This document shows, one piece after another, positions 1 to 11,421 of a DNA stretch of 64,000 nt. Location of the stretch: positions 233,061-297,060 of the forward strand of contig PUQB01000088.1 of NCBI GenBank assembly GCA_003024785.1, written 5' to 3'. Each line of letters opens with the position of its first letter. Position 1 is the stretch's first letter. Below the pieces are notes generated by a model. The model had not been told where the DNA came from and ran no database searches. It was given only the letters and a program-made list of their open reading frames with translations. Source of the stretch: Selaginella tamariscina. Taxonomy: Eukaryota > Streptophyta > Lycopodiopsida > Selaginellales > Selaginellaceae. Both the position numbers and the translations under genes were made by a program.

Positions 1-1631
1 TAGACAGGCTCATGCCCTAACCCCCATCAAAGAGATGTGTGTTCCACACATACCCTCAATAGGTTAAAGCATCACCCTACATCTTGAGGAATCACCCTCA
101 ATTAAGTACAACCCTAAAAGACGACAAGGGGTATCTTGACCCACAACTAACCCCTAAGGGTTTGAGTGGCCAAGTCATACCCTGGCTCTAGGGTTAGTAC
201 CTAGAGAACACACGAGTGTCCGCAGTCAGCGGGCACGAGTGATCCCTAAGCATTCCTTAGAGACTAAGGTTGGAAAACCCTAACCCTTATTCCCCAGAGG
301 GAACCATGCCTATGTCTAAGAAGACCCTCGCTAAGGAGCTTAGGTTGTTCAACCCTCAGACATGCTTCCACATCCTAAGAACAACACCCTTAACTGTGTG
401 TGCCAGTAAGCACACTTGGCAAAGAGACCTAACCTCCCTTGGGCATGTGCCCAAGGCTTGGCCCTAGTCCTAGAACACGAACATGTGCTTGTCAAGTTCA
501 CCAACCCCTCGGCCTTAGGCTTGAGACACGACCTCGTGGGTCATGCCTTGAGTGTTGCACTTGTATGAAACCCATCCTGTGTGTATGGCACTGTTTCATA
601 GGACAAGGCTATCTTCATAGCCCCCTTAGAGACAAGAGTTAGACATAGTGCCACGATCGTGGCTCACTAGATGCCAACTCTTAGAGCCCACACTCGGATA
701 CCCCTTTGGGAACTTGTCTGCCTGAGAGCTCGTCCCCACAATTAGCTAAGTGCACGGACAATGCTCACATTGTGAGTCAGGATGCGTGACTAGCTGAGTG
801 TGAGTGTTGCCCTCAGCTTGGCATGGACGAGGAGACTAAAACAGAGTCTTAACGATTACGCAGATGTGCGAGCGGGTTACCGGACGAAAGGAGTTGGCTA
901 ACTCCCTAGATGCGGTGTACCCGGGCACATCAGTGCAGATTTGCCAACGATAAGGGTAGGCTACCCCTAAAGTGTGATGTACCCCGCGGGCGAGTGGGAC
1001 ACGGCGACATAGTGAGTATGCCTTGACGACATGAGACGAACCCATGCCGGTGGGGAGGAAGGAACCAGAGACCTCTCAATCTTTGGCCTGCTTGCCCCAC
1101 ACCTACTCTACCTTATTTCTGTGACAAAGCCACCCCCCCCTAAAATGCCATTCTAATAAGTGGGATGGCATGGAAATGTATCCCCAATGCAAAAGAGACG
1201 GTGAGTTTACCCAATCGACCCCGTCAACCCTTAAGGGTTAGTCGTGGTTCAGGGTACCCCTTGTCGCCCTAAAGGGGTTGTACTCCCGGATGTGGGTGAA
1301 TCCCCGTCAACCCTACCCCAAGGGGTTTAGAGTGTGGGTTGAGTCAACCCTAGGGGTGTTTAACCATATCCAACACGCCGAACTCACCAGAGCTAACCAA
1401 AAATCCAAATGGGACATAAATCGCCGAGAGGGGGCTTTCTAGAAGGTAAGTGCTAGCTTCGCCTAGAGTTTCTTGCAAATACTTAATGACACCCGGCCGG
1501 ACCATCACTAGATACCCAAGTGCACTAAGCGGGCTTGTTTCTTACACCCTCTAGGGTCTGTCAACGGACTCGGTAAGTAACAACAGTCAACATCTAAAGT
1601 AAAAGGTCAAGTCATAGTAACAACTATGACA
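1..1631 (+). mobile_element. LTR family A, copy 1 (3' part, cut by window edge)
   Basis: This segment aligns by eye with the complete copy at 16655-17895, starting about 220-235 bp into the LTR (the shared text beginning TAGACAGGCTCATGCC) and ending at the same terminus, AACTATGACA, at 1631. The family starts TGTCAGAG and ends TGACA, the TG...CA form with a short terminal inverted repeat typical of retrotransposon LTRs. This copy keeps about 460 bp that copy 3 lacks, so the full LTR would be about 1.85 kb. Whether it is solo or the 3' LTR of an element lying left of the window cannot be seen. Short open frames inside it are not genes. It is more GC-rich than the flanking DNA. Confidence 0.75.
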
Positions 1632-3359
1632 CTAGTCCTTATAAAATTAGAAGAATGATAATTTATAAATGATATATGTTACACTTATATATATGTTAAT
1701 ATATGTAGTTTTAAAGTTGAACATTAATGTTATTTATATATATAAATGCACATCATTATGTAATTTGTTAGTCTTACATACAATTGATAGCTTGCCCTCT
1801 TGTGTATTAAGACATAAGCTTATCAAGAATATAATTTAGAGAATAAATAATGTTACTATTTTGAAGAAAATTATTTATGCTTTTAAAGAAAATATTATTC
1901 ATGTATTTATGATTTTAAGTTCCATAGTTTAACATAAAATCATATTTGCTTATATATAAAAATATAATGTCTTTATTTTAGACATTTTAACTATTTATTT
2001 TTTAAAAGAAAGCTTCATTCATTTTATACATAAACAACACTAATTTTAAAAAAGGAAAGAAGTATTAAAAAATTTTGATAAATTAAAATGTTACCTAAAT
2101 ATAAGTAAAGAAAAATAATTTTTTGAAAAGTGGAGTAATCTCTTAGTATATACATTTGAAGTGAGATGATACATGTTTATTAAATAATTAAGCATGATTT
2201 TATTTAATTTAAGTCATACTTTACTTTACAAGAAAGTCGACTTTGAATAATGAGCATGTCTTTGACTATTCTTTATACTAGTTTTGTTTCGTGATTATAT
2301 AATAGAAATGTTTATAAAAGATTATGGCCTTTTTTAATAATAAAAGTGAGTTATGAATATTAACAAAAAATATCTTAAATAATATATATATAATAAGCGA
2401 TCCTACTATGACAACCACAACCACGACCAACTACTATTATAAACAATTAGAATAATTAAAATAAACCTATTGTCAGATTTTCGGATGTAGAGATCATTAA
2501 TTATCTTCAAATTTTTACTTTTACAATCTTATGCTTCAAACAAGCACCAAAAACTTCTTGTATAAATCGTTTATTTTGTAACGTCAACATTAGGAAAATT
2601 AACATCTTTTTGTATAGCTTTTTAATCTTGTCGCGAACACTAATGATTGTGAACTTGTAAAGCTTTGACACACCCATGACCTTCATGTAGATTACCTTGA
2701 ATGCTTACTCTAAGAAACTCTCAAATGTTTTCTTATTGTTCTCACACACACACACACACACACAATTACTACCTCTAGAAATTCATTTCTCAACATATCT
2801 TCTTTGACTTGTTATGTTAGTTTTGGTTTTGATTCGTGCGTGGCAAGTAAAGCTTCAACTACTGCGTGAGAGACAAAACCATGTTGATGGATTAAAAATT
2901 TCAATTTAGAATTGTTATAATGTATACCAAGTTGTCCAAATGTGTTTTTGTTGCCAATTGAATACGACAAGGGAATATTTTCAATCCCATGCATTAAACA
3001 CTATTGATGCCATGTGAAATATTGTGCAATAAAACATTAAAGCCAATTCTAGTCACCTCTTCCATTGTGAATTCCTCCCCATCGAGTAACAAATTAAAGT
3101 GCTCTTCAAATACACACAATAACTAGTATTGCAACAAAAACCATTAACAATGTCACTTACATGATTAACTCGTTATTTCTTATTACATAATGTTGATTCC
3201 ATAACTTCCTTCTATTTTAAACTATTTAGTTCCTCCATTTCATCCACTTCCTTGTCTTTCACATCGATATTACCAAAGTCCTTATCCATACAGCATCGTA
3301 TTAAAGCCTTTAGCCAATTCTCAGTAATTTTTAGGAGTTTTAAGTATAAAAACATTATG
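1632..3359. other. AT-rich intergenic DNA, no gene seen
   Basis: AT-rich sequence with scattered A and T runs and a (CA)n microsatellite at 2742-2764. A minus-strand open frame around 2812-2994 has no recognisable domain. I see no supported gene. Confidence 0.6.
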
Positions 3360-3790
3360 CATGCAACAACAACACAAAACACACACATAAAAACATACTT
3401 ATAAGCAAGTATATAAACATATGAATGCATACAAAACACAAACAAAAACTTATATACATACAAGTACATGCACACAAAAACATACATATAAATAAGTATA
3501 TATACATACATACATTGAAACACACACACAAAAACATATATACATACAAACAAGTATATATATACATACATACATACATACATTGAAACATGCACACATA
3601 AACATATATGCATACAAGTACACACACACACATAAACATACATACATACAAGCAAGTATATATACATACAAGTTTATAAACATACATACACACATAAACA
3701 TATATACATACAAGATAAAAACATACATACACTATACGTACATAGAACATGCACAAAAATACACAAAATACTCACACACCAAAATTCACT
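3360..3790. repeat. CATA/CACA-type microsatellite block
   Basis: About 430 bp built of CATACATA, CACACA and TATATA runs with interruptions. It keeps all three frames open on the minus strand (Met-Tyr-Val-Cys-rich translations), which explains several overlapping false reading frames. Confidence 0.85.
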
Positions 3791-4394
3791 GAATACACGC
3801 AGAAACTCTAACTTGTGTATGTGTGTCTACTCACATCAACATCAAGATCCAAAATCTTTTATCCAGATGAATTGTGACTCTAGTAGAAAAACATATTAAT
3901 CTTTATTAGAAGAAGTAAAGCTCATGACTTGGACTTTAAATATTCATGAAAGTTATTCAACTTCTGATTTTTACATGAATTCCAAAACCCTACTTATTAC
4001 CACTACTACCTCATGTCAAAAACCAAAACAATGAACAAATGATGAGAAAAGAAAATAAGCTATCTAGCCTCTAATAAAAAAATGTAAAATTCCTTATGTT
4101 AAAACACTTGTTGAAAGCCACAAGGAACATCATTAGCTATATCTTTATACTCTATACAACCCATGCTTGCTCACATGGATTAACTTTTTTGGCTTAAACC
4201 ATATTCATGAATAGTAAACACTAATTTGTAATTAAAAAATAATTAATAATTTATATAATGAATAAATTGAAAAGGCATTTATCAAATTAAGATCATTAAA
4301 ATCTATAAATTGGTTTGAAGTTTGTTAATTTAAATCACCATGATTTATTTAGTGATTTAAACTATGGTTTAAATCCCATGCTTGTCAAGAGCTG

Positions 4395-4583
4395 GCACCT
4401 ATATTAATTGAGTTGATTAACAATGATGGTAGAAATATAGTTTGGTAGGATTGTGTACATAACTTTTGGCCAATATATGGATTTGAGCTTATCACTAGCC
4501 ATTATCTTGTTCACGAGTTCCTCCCTTGCTCTGTGCCACTTTTTGTTCTCTGCCTTCATGTAAACTCTAATGGCCAGTGTTAG
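4395..4583. repeat. Dispersed repeat, inverted partner at 12656-12755
   Basis: The stretch with TAGAAATATAGTTTGG and TATGGATTTGAGC recurs in reverse complement at 12656-12755, on the other side of the interrupted LTR copy 2. The LTR is therefore flanked by inverted copies of one unrelated repeat. Its class is unknown and no convincing protein is encoded. Confidence 0.55.
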
Positions 4584-5049
4584 TGTCAGAGTTTTAACCC
4601 AAAGGGTCAACAAGTAACAACACGTGGCTGTCAAATGGCCATCCAGCATCATCACCCTGTGTGAATAACGTTCAGTTTTCCAAAATAACCCCAAGAGTCT
4701 GACTCAAATGCCTAATTAGGCAAAAGACTCAGATTCTTACTCTATGTCCCCTAAAATGACTATCCCCCGAACCTTAAAGGATAACTCGAGTAGACTTTAT
4801 GATCTTGTTCCAATAGACCTAGACATGCTCATGCCCTAACCTCATTAAGGAGATGTGCCTTACACATACCTCCATGATAGAGCTAAGGCATCGTCACTTA
4901 CCCCTTGAGGAATCACCCTCATATGGCAGTACAACCCCTTTAGGGTGACAAGGGGTACTTTAAGCCATGACTAACCCCTAAGGGTTTGAGTGGCCAAGTC
5001 ATACCCTAGACCTAGGGCTAGTACTTAGTAAGGACATGAGTGTGCGTCA
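4584..5049 (+). mobile_element. LTR family A, copy 2, left part
   Basis: Starts TGTCAGAGTTTTAACCC exactly like the solo LTR at 16655 and runs collinear with it until about 5049 (GAGTGTGCGTCAT), where it stops abruptly at the 5050-11421 element. The same LTR resumes at about 11422. The two parts are one LTR copy split by a later insertion. The flanking 5 bp (GTTAG) have only a weak match on the far side (ATTGG), so its own target duplication has decayed. Confidence 0.75.
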
Positions 5050-5122
5050 TAATATATATATCTGTGTTTGTATCTATATAATCTTATTGATTTTTCTATC
5101 TCTGGCACACATGCACACTCCT

Positions 5123-5730
5123 TGTTGAACCTCGAAATACTACCTCAGCACATAGATATGATTGCCTTCAACAAACCCGTATTAAGGGTTTACCGGAATA
5201 AGATAAAGAAGAAATTAGACATCAAAAGGTCGGAAAAGGGGTAAGGATGGCAAGGTGTATAGCAGGTAGCAGTACTATGGATCCCGTCACAGTACTGGGA
5301 GGAATATATACAACATAATAGAAATACGAGTAAGAGATAGACTTATTGAGAGAGAAAGGAAACTTATATTATGTCCGCGCACGGCACATGGTACAAAATA
5401 ACAGTATACTCGGGATATACCCTTCTAGTCCTAATCTGGTCTATTTATACCCGTACTCTAGGTCCCGTACTAGTAATATCACAACTGTCTTTTAACTTTA
5501 TCCATTCAGTTACTGTAATCCTTCTTATCCTTATCCAAACATGCCGTACTCCATTGGTATTGTATTGTGATGATAACTTGTATTGCGGTATTACGTTAGT
5601 AACTCGTACTCCGATATATCCTTCCCACTCTCGGTTTTTAACAATATATATTGTTTTTAGTATTTTTCCATTATATTATTGCCCATGAAATAACAAGAAA
5701 TCTTATCAATGTCTAACTATGATCCTAACA
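5123..5730 (-). mobile_element. Solo LTR, Ty1/copia-like, nested in copy 1
   Basis: A 608-bp sequence starting TGTTGAACC and ending GATCCTAACA, flanked by perfect 5-bp direct repeats CTCCT at 5118-5122 and 5731-5735. Read on the minus strand it starts TGTTAGGATC and has a TATA-like GGGTATAAATAG near its middle, as in copia LTRs. The flanking DNA joins up, when it is removed, into the microsatellite matching 34080-34160. No internal region remains, so it is a solo LTR formed by LTR-LTR recombination. The copia assignment is an inference from length and TATA layout. Confidence 0.85.
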
Positions 5731-5829
5731 CTCCTGTATATACATATACATATATATGTGTTTATTCATCTCTCACACATTCCAGTTATACATATGCATA
5801 TAAATATTTGTGTGTGCATGGATTAACCA

Positions 5830-6665
5830 AAGGGCGGTGGGATTAATCCGCCGCTCTTTGGTTAGCCCCACGAGTAGCAGGATTAATCCCCCGCTCTTTG
5901 GTTAGCCTCCTGGGTAGCGGATTAATCTCGCCACCCAGGCCTTTCATGCAGGTCATGAGCAGCAGGATTAATCTTGCCGCCCTTCACGTAGCCTTTCCCG
6001 CAGGTCATGAGCGCGGGATTAATCCGCTGCCCATGGCCTGCATGGAGGGCGGTGGGATTAATCCCGCCACCCTCCGTGCAGGCCATGGGCAACGAGATTA
6101 ATCCTGCAGACCCTTCCATGCTTGGTGGCGGAATTAATCCCGCCATCCCTCGAGGAGGCGTGAAAATGGTGGGAGGATTATTCCCTTCACCGGGCATGGA
6201 AGGGGTGGCGAGATTAATCCTGCCCCTTTATGTTTCAATGAGTGTAGGGCGGGATTAATCCCGCCAACTGCCATTATCCATACGAGAGTGTTATGAGCGA
6301 GATTAATCCCACTCACTAGGCATGGAAGGGGTGGCGGGATTAATCCCGCCACTCTTGAATTGGTGAAAATCAATCCCGACCACTTCTGTTTGAGACGGAA
6401 AAAGTTACCGCACACCAATTCAGGGGACTGAGAAAGGGTGGCGAGATTAATTCCACCATCCCTTCCATGGGGCGAGATTAATCCCGCCATCCTTTTTTAT
6501 CACCTGAAGGGTGTGCCAAAATCCGCCCAGTTCTTTCTGAGACCAAGAAGGGTGGCGAGATTAATTCCGCACATCCATTTAGGGGATCGAGAAGGGTGGC
6601 GAGATTAATCCTGCCCACCCTTTCAGGAGGCATAGAAGGGGTGGCGAGATTAATCCTGCCGCACC
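5830..6665. repeat. GGGATTAATCCC palindrome array 1
   Basis: About 18 copies of a palindromic core GATTAATC, usually GGGATTAATCCCGCC or a one- or two-base variant, separated by 30-60 bp of related GC-rich text. It lies immediately upstream of the coding part of copy 1. The open frames across it are by-products of the repeat. The same arrays precede the coding parts of the two arms at 28-40 kb. A protein-binding or transposase-binding role is an inference. Confidence 0.9.
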
Positions 6666-7027
6666 TTCCATGTGAATATATATGTGTATTAGTATATATA
6701 AGTTGCATATCTCATTTTATTTACTTTTATCATCTTATCATAATATTTTTAGTAAAAGCCAATAAACCATGTGAAACTGTCCAAAGCTCACATTTGTGGT
6801 GGTTCCAAATATTATCAGTCTTTTGCACTAGCACAAATGTGAGCTTTGAACAGTTAATCCCATCTACTTCTCTCTAAGACAAACAAGGTGTATGTGAATT
6901 TATCAGTGTATTAATTTTGTATATTTGGGTTTATACAAGTGTGTGTGCATTTTTATATGAATTATATTCATAATGTATTATTGTGCAGAAGGAGGATTTG
7001 ATCAAACAAGGAGATTCAGTCATTAAT
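6666..7027 (+). other. Leader region of copy 1, with splice acceptor
   Basis: Between the array and the first Met codon. It contains TATTATTGTGCAG followed by AAGGAGG at about 6988. The equivalent site occurs in copy 2 (mutated to GTGTAG) and before the DUF7869 gene (ATTATGTGCAG). This looks like the acceptor of a 5' leader intron. An imperfect inverted repeat of TCACATTTGTGG and ACAAATGTGAGC at 6788-6845 is also shared with copy 2. Confidence 0.45.
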
Positions 7028-9330
7028 ATGGAGTCATCATCAAATTTTGGTAAGAATTATAATAAAATCTGTTATACTCGGATATGTGCTTGAAGAACTA
7101 ATCATTTTTATATTTAAATGTGGAATTGAGGTAACATTGAAGACGAGAGGAAGAGATGAGATGGGCAGGGAGATTCTGGAATTAACTTGGCCATATTTCA
7201 AAATAAACGGGAAGCGCATTGGAACAACCAGGGTTGCTGTTAAATTAACCTTGTGTGGACAAGTAAAACAATAGAAAGTAGATTTACTAGTCAAACACTC
7301 AAAAGCAGGCTGCGAACCCAGATTGGACAATGCTCGACATATGTCTTGTTCCATCCAATGTCACGTTCTCGGATCCAGAGGTCGCCAGTTATGACATTAA
7401 TCTTGGGTAGTTTTGTTGACTTGTAGATAATGACGTTCATGTTTTCACTAATGATGTTAACCGTGGAGTTCTTCTTCAACTCAACGAAAGCCCATTTATA
7501 AAGGGGATCCAATTAGATGTCTACTTCGAAGATCTCCATAATCATCGAGTAGGTGTATTCTTAACAAATATTGTTTCACAATATAGAACATCTACAAGTG
7601 GAGCAATCGTCCCTCTTCTTATTGAAGAAGAACACAGCGACATCATTAGGGAGATTGAGAGGGTGGCTCAGTCCTAGGTTCTTTACATTTAATTTGTTTA
7701 GGAATCTTCGGGAGCTAGAAGAGTGTGCCGAGAACATTAGAACAGCTGCAGTCGGGGATCACACATGTTGATTTGGATCGTAGAAGAAAATCATCTGTCG
7801 TTTTGTCAGTTGTACCTGTGGCATCCCATGCTGCAATAAGCCACAAGGAAATGATGTTGGATGATAGGATTACGAGTGTAGGGTTAAGTATTGCAGCGTC
7901 AACCCAAACTTTAATTACAGGCCACTCAACCAGAAACATGTAGCTGAGCTCATAAGAAGATGAAGGACGACAATTCTTACATTGTTCCACATTATGCTGT
8001 TTTGTGCCCATATTATAAAGAAAGAAAGGGCACTGAGAAAGTGTGGGTGACAACACCAGAACAAATCACGAAGATTCAGACGGAGAATAAAAAATCAATC
8101 AAGTACTACATTATTAGTGGACATCACACAATAACGGCAACCCAACGACTTCTCGATGAACACAATAAAGGAATGATGGCAATAAAACTTTTTGAGCATA
8201 CCCATGAGAAGCTGACAAAAAGATCGACATTTTTAACTAAGCTGAATCTCACAATCGAGCAGTATCATAAGTATCGGCTGAATGGGACGCTACCGACACC
8301 AACCACTACAACAGCAAAATATGGGAGAAGTTCAAACACACGCGATCCATGTGGGAAACTCTTGGGTGACCAGAAAGAGCTACTGCAATACCAGGTAAGT
8401 AAATTATCTTGGCGGGATTTATCTCACCAGTATATCAATCTGTCTCTCTTTTTTTTTGCAGAGAGTTGAAGAAATTGCAGCAGTTGATTTTGCCCAGGTG
8501 GACGAGAAGGAAACATCCTTTTTGATGATGTTGATTTCTTGCCCTAAGGATAAGATCTTTGCCAAATGGTTGGGGATTATAGAATCGTTTGCAAAAGGAA
8601 CACTGAAGAAGAAACAAACAAGTGAAGGAGAGCCCTTAGAGAAGTCTACAAAGAAATCCAGTAAGACCCTGAAGGCTAAGTCTGTTCAATCTACAAAAGA
8701 TGTAAACAATGATTTCAAGCTCACATGGTTGAAGCCTTTAAATGGAATAACGATGGAGGAGATGGAAGTCTTAGCTGATTTGGTGATTGATGGCAAACTA
8801 CAGATTAACAAAGTAGCCCCACCTCTTCTTTTCATGTCAAGGCAATAGAGTTAAAGACGGTCAGGCACTTCAAGGAGTGGTTGGAATACATTGCCATAAA
8901 CTAGGTTGGACCTCGGCTTCAACATACGAAGAGGTCAACAAATATTTGCATGTGATAGGCATGATATGCTTATCCAATGGGTGAACCAATCGGAAGATCT
9001 GGGCAAGAATCTATTGCACGCCAACGCCAAAAAGGAAAACATTGATGACACCTTTTCTCTTATGGCAGTCCTTCAGCAGCGGAGAACCAAGTTGAACCTT
9101 ATAAAGGAGGATGCTACAATCACGACAAGCCCTACAAATGTTTGTTGTCGATTCGACTTTATGGGTAACATCACTGCTTGTAAGAAACCGTTTCAATTGT
9201 TCGTGATGGATCGGCGGGTGTCAAAAAATCCTTCGACAGATAGGGCACTAGAGGATTTGGTGGAGAAACTTAGCCGTGCAAGCATGTACAAGAAGGTATT
9301 TATTATTGAATTCATGCTTGCATCTTGACT
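7028..9330 (+). pseudogene. ParB-like domain protein, left-arm gene 5' part (copy 1)
   Basis: Decayed gene starting at ATG 7028 with a short first exon, then a candidate intron (donor GTAAGA; its acceptor is intact in copy 2). Around 7890-8180 the translation reads like a ParB N-terminal domain: PLNQKHVAELM, then WVTTPEQI, then YYIISGHHTITATQRLL, matching the ParB/Srx pattern of a GHH/GQH motif followed by an Ala-rich helix. A good GT-AG intron (8395-8461, CAG/GTAAGT ... TTTTTTTTGCAG) joins two frames exactly in phase. Beyond it are a Lys-rich linker and a helical region with no recognised family. Stops and frameshifts, for example at 7675 and near 8850, interrupt it. In bacteria and phages, ParB domains are often joined to DNA methylases, which fits the next module. 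The family call rests on pattern reading only. Confidence 0.45.
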
Positions 9331-9900
9331 GATACCTACGTTTTTCAGGTATTTATTTCTTGATTTTGCTCATGTCACGATACTTTTGCCTTCGTCCTTC
9401 GCCAAGAAGAATAGACATTGTTGGGCAGGATTTATATGAACGATGTTGATCCCAAGTGCATTGATACGATTGTTCACTTGGTTGTTAGGAATGCCAAACA
9501 ATTTCAAACTTCCAAATGACTGGCCAGGCATTTGTTTGCACTCCAACGGGCCTAAACCTCCATCTGATACATCGATAGCTGAGAGGGACGTATTCAGCAA
9601 TGTACGTTACCTAAACATTACAAGTCAGGCTGCACGGAGCATCGTCAACTTGATCATGGGTCCTCATAGTGATGCATGGGTTTTTTACTACTGCACTAGG
9701 GGATCCATCTTGAAGGAGTGTTACCTTCGGGATACATGTGGTGTGTTTGTCGTTGAAAAAGGATAAGACCATGGTTGAGGACCTGAACAAGTGGATAGAG
9801 AGGTTCTCAACTAACTACCCAACAAACCCATACAAGAGTATTTAGGAAAGTTCCCTCTCGAGAAGTGCGATAGTGTGAAGAGGAATCTGGTTCAATGTAA
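9331..9900 (+). pseudogene. Methyltransferase-like module (copy 1)
   Basis: Within 9443-9840 the frames give a conserved block ending in AWVF-Y-C-RGS with a following VEKDKTMVED. With copy 2 as a guide this looks like motif I of a SAM-dependent DNA methyltransferase (D-x-C-x-G-x-G-S) followed by the acidic ribose-binding strand (VEKD). The order, with a long region first and motif I near the C-terminus, would suit beta-class N4/N6 DNA methylases. I could not see a clear DPPY motif IV. The glycine-rich loop is damaged here (CTRGS), so an active enzyme is unlikely. This assignment is an inference. Confidence 0.35.
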
Positions 9901-10950
9901 GAGAGGGGTTTGGCAAAAATTTGGCATGAGATAAGAGAGGGGTTTGGCAAAAATTTCTTGTGCCACATGTCAGAATGACAGAGTTCATGCAGGAAATGGA
10001 TAATAATGCAGCTCAAAACATCCTTACCATGGGGACCACTTCAGTTTTTCATCACCATTTCTACCTTCAGTTCTTAAATCACTTTCTTCAGTGCCTATAA
10101 TATCTGAATCTTGTAAGGATGATATACAAGTAAATGATAAAGGGATAGGCAATAATATAGTGTCAACAGATAAATGTGAAAGGTACCAAACAGGTGAGTT
10201 GCAAAGCATTCGAGAGGCAACGCTACCCCTTTTACCCATGGTCATATTGTGTTGTTGGATTCAATGGTGTTCTGCTTCATCGACAAAGGCCCAGGATAGA
10301 AAAAAAGAAATCAAACAAGGAGATTTTATTTCTTGTTATGGTAAAATTCGATATGATATCATTTTTTGTCCGGGGCGGACCGTCTCTTTCAAAAGCTTAA
10401 GGAGATGGGTGCACTTGTGGGGATTGGTCATACATGCAGATTCACAATTTGACACCGCTGTAAATTTGCTTAAGAAACATTGTAATGTTGCAAAAGAGGT
10501 GATTCGTAAATATTGAATTTTTGACTAATGAATATGTTATAAACCTCTCGAATTTTACAATATAAGAAAGGAAAGTAAGCCATACTTCTTCAAGAATGAA
10601 AGATTTATTGGGCTTTATGGGGAGATCAATCAGTTGAGAATAATGAAGAACGCACATATCTTAGTGGTAGACGATCTCCTTAGAAGGCTATGCTCAACCA
10701 AAACATTGCTTTATCCATCTAATCACTTTCAACTCATATTCTGATACTAATACCATGGATGAGCTTGTGAACTACTTAAAATACGTGCCTCAGATAGAAG
10801 AATCTCGAAAACTTTTGTGAGCAATATCCACCATATCAAACATTTCCTAATGCTTTTTTTCTCGTGATTGAATTTTATAAAATGAAAGAGAACAATGGGC
10901 GCTTTACAAATATTATTCTTAATGAATGTCATTTTTTAAATAAGCCTTTA
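9901..10950 (+). pseudogene. FCP1/SCP-like HAD phosphatase module (copy 1)
   Basis: The frames around 10225-10760 give, in order, a hydrophobic strand with FNGVLL (HAD motif I, catalytic Asp lost here but present in copy 2 as LLDVNG), YDIIF-PG, a GALVGI-type motif II strand, and ILVVDD at about 10655 (motif IV). The reading then ends with MDELVNYL. This order is that of the NLI-interacting-factor/FCP1 homology domain, which dephosphorylates phosphoserine/phosphothreonine, for example on the RNA polymerase II tail. Plants have several FCP1-like proteins with a DLNG version of motif I. Here it is frameshifted several times. It follows the methyltransferase-like module in the same orientation, either fused or as a second gene. 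Confidence 0.45.
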
Positions 10951-11421
10951 TGCAAACATGTTCTTATCACAACTTATGTATTAACAAGGATGGCAACTCC
11001 TAATTGCATTTGTGAGAGTGTTATGTGGTGATAACAATATAAAGATATTGACCAAAATGATTGGAGAGTGATGACTTAGACAAAATCAAGAGATTTCTCT
11101 GTATGGTTAAGGAGAAAGTATTTATGAATAAATTAACATGTTGATAAGGAAATGATTTCATTTATAATTATGTTTGATAGTATCTTTTAATTATTGTAAA
11201 CTATTTTACAACGAAGAATAATATGAATATTCTAAAATATTTTAGGAATATTCCTTACTAAGTAAGGTTATTGAAGGATAATTTGTTAATTAATTAATAT
11301 TTAAGGCTTAATTATATATTAATTAAATAATTAATTAATAATTAAAACTTAAGTATTAATTAACAATTTATTTTATATTCCCATTTTCATGTATCATGCC
11401 CATTTTAGTTACAACGTGCAT
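10951..11421 (+). other. AT-rich 3' tail and terminus of copy 1
   Basis: AT-rich tail with TTAATTAATTAAT runs ending at CATTTTAGTTACAACGTGCAT. It is collinear, inverted, with 28155-28430, and its last 27 bp are shared with 40243-40269. I take this as a transposon end. Confidence 0.6.

Larger units (their letters stand above)
5050..11421 (+). mobile_element. ParB/methyltransferase/FCP1 element, copy 1 (left arm only)
   Basis: A 6.4-kb unit inserted in LTR copy 2. In order it has a microsatellite stub (5050-5122), a nested solo LTR (5123-5730), a palindrome array (5830-6665), decayed coding sequence (7028-10950), an AT-rich tail, and the terminus CATTTTAGTTACAACGTGCAT at 11421. It is homologous in inverted orientation to 28155-34160, and its terminus matches both ends of the composite element at 28155-40269. 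Its left junction falls inside the microsatellite that separates the two arms there, so it is probably a half element. A target duplication is not clean: GTGCGTCAT on the left and GTGCATGTA on the right are the best candidate. Confidence 0.65.

Noticed and set aside
270-642. Open frames at the left edge
   Set aside because: They lie inside the family A LTR and are not conserved as frames in the other copies.
3212-3792. Several overlapping open frames rich in Met, Tyr, Val and Cys
   Set aside because: They are translations of a CATA/CACA microsatellite in several frames and carry no protein signal.
5898-6708. Open frames through palindrome array 1 (Gly-Leu-Ile-Pro or Gly-Ile-Asn-Pro repeats)
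   Set aside because: Both strands and several frames are open because the repeat lacks stops. The peptides only mirror GGGATTAATCCC; the same holds for arrays 2 and 3.
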